NCBI GenBank assembly: GCA_031276685.1
Contig: JAISMQ010000010.1
Span: 1 to 7,936, forward strand
Length of the DNA: 7,936 bases
Direction of reading: 5' to 3'
Source of the DNA: Treponema sp.
Lineage (GTDB): Bacteria > Spirochaetota > Spirochaetia > Treponematales > Breznakiellaceae
Shown piece by piece: positions 5,645 to 7,936 of the stretch. The notes below the pieces were generated by a model that was given only the letters and a program-made list of their open reading frames with translations, had not been told where the DNA came from and searched no databases. The translations under genes and the position numbers were made by a program. The number at the start of each line of letters is the position of its first letter. The stretch's first letter is position 1.

Positions 5645-7321
5645 TTAGGCTTCCGCATCGGCAGATCCGGCGGGAATCTTGAGCCCCCCCCCGGCGGACA
5701 GCATCCGCGCCTTGGCGGCGGCGACAAAGTCCCGGAACAGGGGGCTGGCCTGGGTCGGTTTGGACTTAAATTCCGGGTGGAACTGCACCCCCACCCCCCA
5801 GGGGTGATCCGGCCACTCCACGCACTCCACCAGGCCCCCGTCCGGGGTAAAGGCGGCCAGCTTTAGGCCCGCCCCGGCCATCTCCTCCCGGTACTTGTTG
5901 GAAAATTCGTAGCGGTGCCGGTGCCGCTCCCAGATCTCCGCCGTCCCGTAGGCGGCGCAGATCAGGCTTCCCGGCTCCGCCACGGTCTTGCTGGCCCCCA
6001 GCCGCATGGGCCCGCCGTAGTCCTGTACGTTTGCCTGCTCCGCCAACAGGCTGATCACCGGGTGTTTGGTATCCTCGTCAAATTCGCTTGAATCCGCGTC
6101 TTCCCAGCCCAGCACGTTCCGGCCCCATTCGATAACCATGACCTGCATCCCCAGGCAGATGCCGAAATAGGGAACCTTGTTCTCCCTGGCCCATGCCGCG
6201 GCCTTTACCATGCCGTTGATGCCCCGCTGGCCGAAACCGCCGGGCACCAGGACGCCGTGGACCGGGCCCCCTGCGGCGCCTTCCCCCAGGGCGGCTTCCG
6301 GGTCTACGTTCTCCTCCAGCCGGGAAGAATCCACCTTGACCAGCTCCACCTCCACCTCGTTCTCCATGCCCGCGTGGAACAGGGCCTCGTAAACGGACTT
6401 GTAGGCGTCGTGGAGTTCCATGTACTTCCCGGCAATGCCTATGCGCACCTTGCCCTGGCGGGAGCGGAACCGTTCCATCATAAAAACCCAGGGGTCCAGG
6501 TTCGCGTGGCGGCTTTCCACCCCCATCTTCTGCAGCACAACCTGGTCCAGCTTCTGGGCATGGAAGATCAGGGGTATTTCGTAGATGGTCGTGTCCACAT
6601 CGTAGGAGCTAAAGACCGAATCGAATTCCACATTGGTAAACAGGGCGATTTTCCTGCGCGTCGCCTCGTCCAGCATAACGGGGGCCCGGCAGATAAGGAT
6701 ATCCGGCTGAATCCCCATTTCCTGCATGGCCTTAACCGAATGCTGGGTCGGCTTGGTCTTCAGCTCCCCCCCCGCAACCGCGGGGATCAGGGTAAGGTGG
6801 ACGGACATGGCGCTGCTCTTGCCGTACTCGTGGATAAGCTGGCGGGCGGTTTCCAGGAAGGGGATGGATTCGATGTCCCCCACGGTGCCGCCGATCTCCA
6901 CGATCACCACGTCCACATCCGGGTCTTCCCTGGCTATGCCCTGGATCCGGCTCTTTATCTCGTCGGTGATATGGGGGATAACCTGGACGCAGCGGCCCAG
7001 GAAGCGGCCCTCCCGCTCCTTGTTGATAACTTCTTTGTAGATCTGCCCGGTAGTCATGGAATTGGCCCGGGACAGGGGGCTTTTGGTAAAACGGGCGTAG
7101 TTCCCCAGGTCCAGGTCCGTTTCCGCCCCGTCATCGGTTACATAGACTTCGCCGTGCTGGTAGGGGCTCATGGTGCCGGCGTCCACGTTGATGTAGGGAT
7201 CGCATTTGACCATACGGACGTTAAGGCCCCGCGCTTCCAACAAAGCCCCCAGGGAAGAGGCGGCCACCCCTTTCCCCAGGCCGGACAGCACACCGCCGGA
7301 GACAAAAATCAGCTTATCCAT
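5645..7321 (-). CDS. pyrG: CTP synthase (glutamine-hydrolysing)
   Basis: CTP synthase converts UTP to CTP using ATP and glutamine-derived ammonia. From the ATG at 7321 it is 558 residues (family usually 530-550). The N-terminal synthetase domain starts MDKLIFVSGGVLSGLGKG, with the P-loop at 9-18, then KCDPYINVDAGTMSPYQHGEV at about 39-59. The C-terminal glutamine amidotransferase domain has VPGGFGQRG from 359, the nucleophile cysteine in FGICLGMQ (389) and the His/Glu pair in VQFHPEF (515 and 517). RHRHRYEF is also present. A TTG two codons upstream (7327) has GGGG about 8 nt before it, but the ATG better fits the family and the predicted promoter. The C-terminal extension of about 20 residues is Ala/Gly-rich. 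It is the first gene of the operon with lptC, lptA and lptB. Confidence 0.97.
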   Translation of the reverse strand: MDKLIFVSGGVLSGLGKGVAASSLGALLEARGLNVRMVKCDPYINVDAGTMSPYQHGEVYVTDDGAETDLDLGNYARFTKSPLSRANSMTTGQIYKEVINKEREGRFLGRCVQVIPHITDEIKSRIQGIAREDPDVDVVIVEIGGTVGDIESIPFLETARQLIHEYGKSSAMSVHLTLIPAVAGGELKTKPTQHSVKAMQEMGIQPDILICRAPVMLDEATRRKIALFTNVEFDSVFSSYDVDTTIYEIPLIFHAQKLDQVVLQKMGVESRHANLDPWVFMMERFRSRQGKVRIGIAGKYMELHDAYKSVYEALFHAGMENEVEVELVKVDSSRLEENVDPEAALGEGAAGGPVHGVLVPGGFGQRGINGMVKAAAWARENKVPYFGICLGMQVMVIEWGRNVLGWEDADSSEFDEDTKHPVISLLAEQANVQDYGGPMRLGASKTVAEPGSLICAAYGTAEIWERHRHRYEFSNKYREEMAGAGLKLAAFTPDGGLVECVEWPDHPWGVGVQFHPEFKSKPTQASPLFRDFVAAAKARMLSAGGGLKIPAGSADAEA

Positions 7322-7329
7322 GTACAAGC

Positions 7330-7358
7330 ATTATTCCCCGCCCCCCGCTTCTCGTCAA
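7330..7358 (-). promoter_or_regulatory. Predicted sigma-70 promoter of the pyrG-lptCAB operon
   Basis: On the minus strand TTGACG (7358-7353) is followed by a 17-nt spacer and AATAAT (7335-7330), each 5 of 6 to the TTGACA/TATAAT consensus. The start point would be near 7323-7324, only 2-3 bases before the pyrG ATG at 7321. The message may therefore be leaderless, and the TTG at 7327 would lie outside it. Confidence 0.6.
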
Positions 7359-7389
7359 TGACCTTGCGGTATATGCGCCGGTCCTGCAT
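7357..7389 (+). repeat. Dispersed repeat copy between the pyrG and cheR promoters
   Basis: This is the second copy of the repeat seen at 3606-3638, with core GTATATGCGCCGGTCCTGC at 7369-7387. It lies between the two divergent -35 boxes, where a regulator could affect both pyrG and cheR. Confidence 0.5.
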
Positions 7390-7418
7390 TGACAGGGATT
7401 GGTACGAGATTCTACTAT
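7389..7418 (+). promoter_or_regulatory. Predicted sigma-70 promoter of cheR
   Basis: A perfect TTGACA (7389-7394) is followed by an 18-nt spacer and TACTAT (7413-7418, 4 of 6 to TATAAT). The start point would fall at about 7424-7426, on the cheR ATG at 7425. Its -35 box forms one arm of the inverted repeat GTCAATG...CATTGAC (7354-7360 and 7387-7393), the other arm being the pyrG -35 box. Confidence 0.5.
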
Positions 7419-7424
7419 GAAATT

Positions 7425-7936
7425 ATGGCGGATCTAGGGTTCTTCAGCGATGCCGACTTTGAGCTGTACAAGGCGCTCATCTACAAGGAAAGCGGTATAA
7501 CCTTTACCCCCACCAACCGCTCAATTCTGGAAAGCCGGCTTAAAGAACAGCTCCGCAGCCTGGGCCTCGATTCGGTCAAAGCTCACTATGCGAGAATCTC
7601 CACGAACAAGGAGGAACTCAAGAGCTTTCTGGACAGCATAACCACCAATCTAACCCGCTTTTTCCGCAACCAGGCCCATTTTGACGCGCTGGAACACTAC
7701 GTAATCCCGGAATTGATAAAGATCAAGCAGGGAAGCAACGTTATCAAGATATGGAGCGCCGGCTGTTCCACGGGGGAGGAGCCCTACACCATCGCCATGC
7801 TTTTAAGCGAGATCCTCCCCCCGCCCTGGAAGTACGAAATTTTGGCCAGCGACATAAGCCTAAAGTGCCTTATGACCGCCAAAGAAGGCTTCTACGCCGA
7901 TTCCCGGATCGTGGGGGTCCCCGACAATTACCTAAA
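7425..7936 (+). CDS. cheR: Chemotaxis receptor methyltransferase CheR, 3' end cut by window
   Basis: The frame is open from the ATG at 7425 to the window edge (170 codons plus two bases; family usually about 270-290). CheR transfers methyl groups from S-adenosylmethionine to glutamates of chemoreceptors, setting adaptation. The N-terminal helical domain is at about 5-70 (FFSDADFELYKALIYKESGI). TNLTRFFRN at 74-82 is the conserved link, IKIWSAGCSTGEEPYTIA (107-124) is the SAM-binding motif I, and ILASDIS (139-145) is the acidic strand end that contacts the ribose. No Shine-Dalgarno sequence precedes the ATG. An upstream in-frame TTG at 7389 also lacks one and would add residues not expected for the family. 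The gene is divergent from pyrG. With flaB it marks this as a region partly given to motility. Confidence 0.95.
   Translation, partial: MADLGFFSDADFELYKALIYKESGITFTPTNRSILESRLKEQLRSLGLDSVKAHYARISTNKEELKSFLDSITTNLTRFFRNQAHFDALEHYVIPELIKIKQGSNVIKIWSAGCSTGEEPYTIAMLLSEILPPPWKYEILASDISLKCLMTAKEGFYADSRIVGVPDNYL

Noticed and set aside
6257..7420. Open frame of 387 codons on the plus strand opposite pyrG
   Set aside because: pyrG is unmistakable on the other strand. The antisense product is rich in His, Gly, Val and Asp as expected from reversed codons.
7417..7437. Tiny frame MKLWRI overlapping the cheR start, as a possible leader peptide
   Set aside because: It is six codons with no ribosome-binding site or attenuator structure, and the overlap is easily due to chance.
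1..7936. CRISPR array, tRNA or rRNA genes
   Set aside because: No regularly spaced repeats and no recognisable tRNA or rRNA sequence were seen on either strand.

Overview
The window looks like chromosomal DNA from a spirochaete, most likely a GC-rich Treponema of the termite-gut type. This is inferred from a treponemal-style FlaB core flagellin of 286 residues, an LptC with a lipobox, and flagellar and chemotaxis genes beside housekeeping genes. Species cannot be settled from the sequence alone.

Layout, left to right. 1-521 (+): the middle part of a zinc-type alcohol dehydrogenase. Its N-terminus lies outside the window and its C-terminal part has been replaced by unrelated sequence, including a short stretch that resembles an IS21-family terminus. 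491-2305 (-): a 604-residue ATPase-TOPRIM protein of the OLD type, tail to tail with the broken dehydrogenase and visibly AT-richer than its neighbours. It is probably an acquired defence-type gene. 2355-2387: a textbook intrinsic terminator for the next gene. 2414-3274 (-): flaB. 3275-3637: 363 bases without a gene. This stretch holds a very good sigma-28 promoter, a long (about 255 nt) hairpin-rich flaB leader with several GGA motifs, and a bulged inverted repeat just after lptB.

3638-7321 (-): a tightly packed operon in the order pyrG, lptC, lptA, lptB. The junctions are 1 nt (pyrG-lptC), a 4-nt ATGA overlap (lptC-lptA) and 15 nt (lptA-lptB). It encodes CTP synthase, then the periplasmic tether, the periplasmic bridge and the cytoplasmic ATPase of the Lpt lipid-export machine. 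7322-7424: a short divergent promoter region. 7425-7936 (+): the start of cheR, the chemotaxis receptor methyltransferase, cut by the window edge.

The most interesting non-coding signals are: (a) the flaB leader, whose sigma-28 promoter and GGA-bearing hairpins just upstream of the Shine-Dalgarno sequence look like a CsrA-type control region; (b) a 10-bp motif, GTATATGCGC, found three times and only between genes, upstream of flaB and between pyrG and cheR, which could be a shared operator or a dispersed repeat; (c) divergent pyrG and cheR promoters whose predicted start points fall almost on the ATG codons, suggesting leaderless mRNAs. I did not find a clearly new multi-gene system. The solitary OLD-like gene next to recombination debris is the closest to an accessory system.
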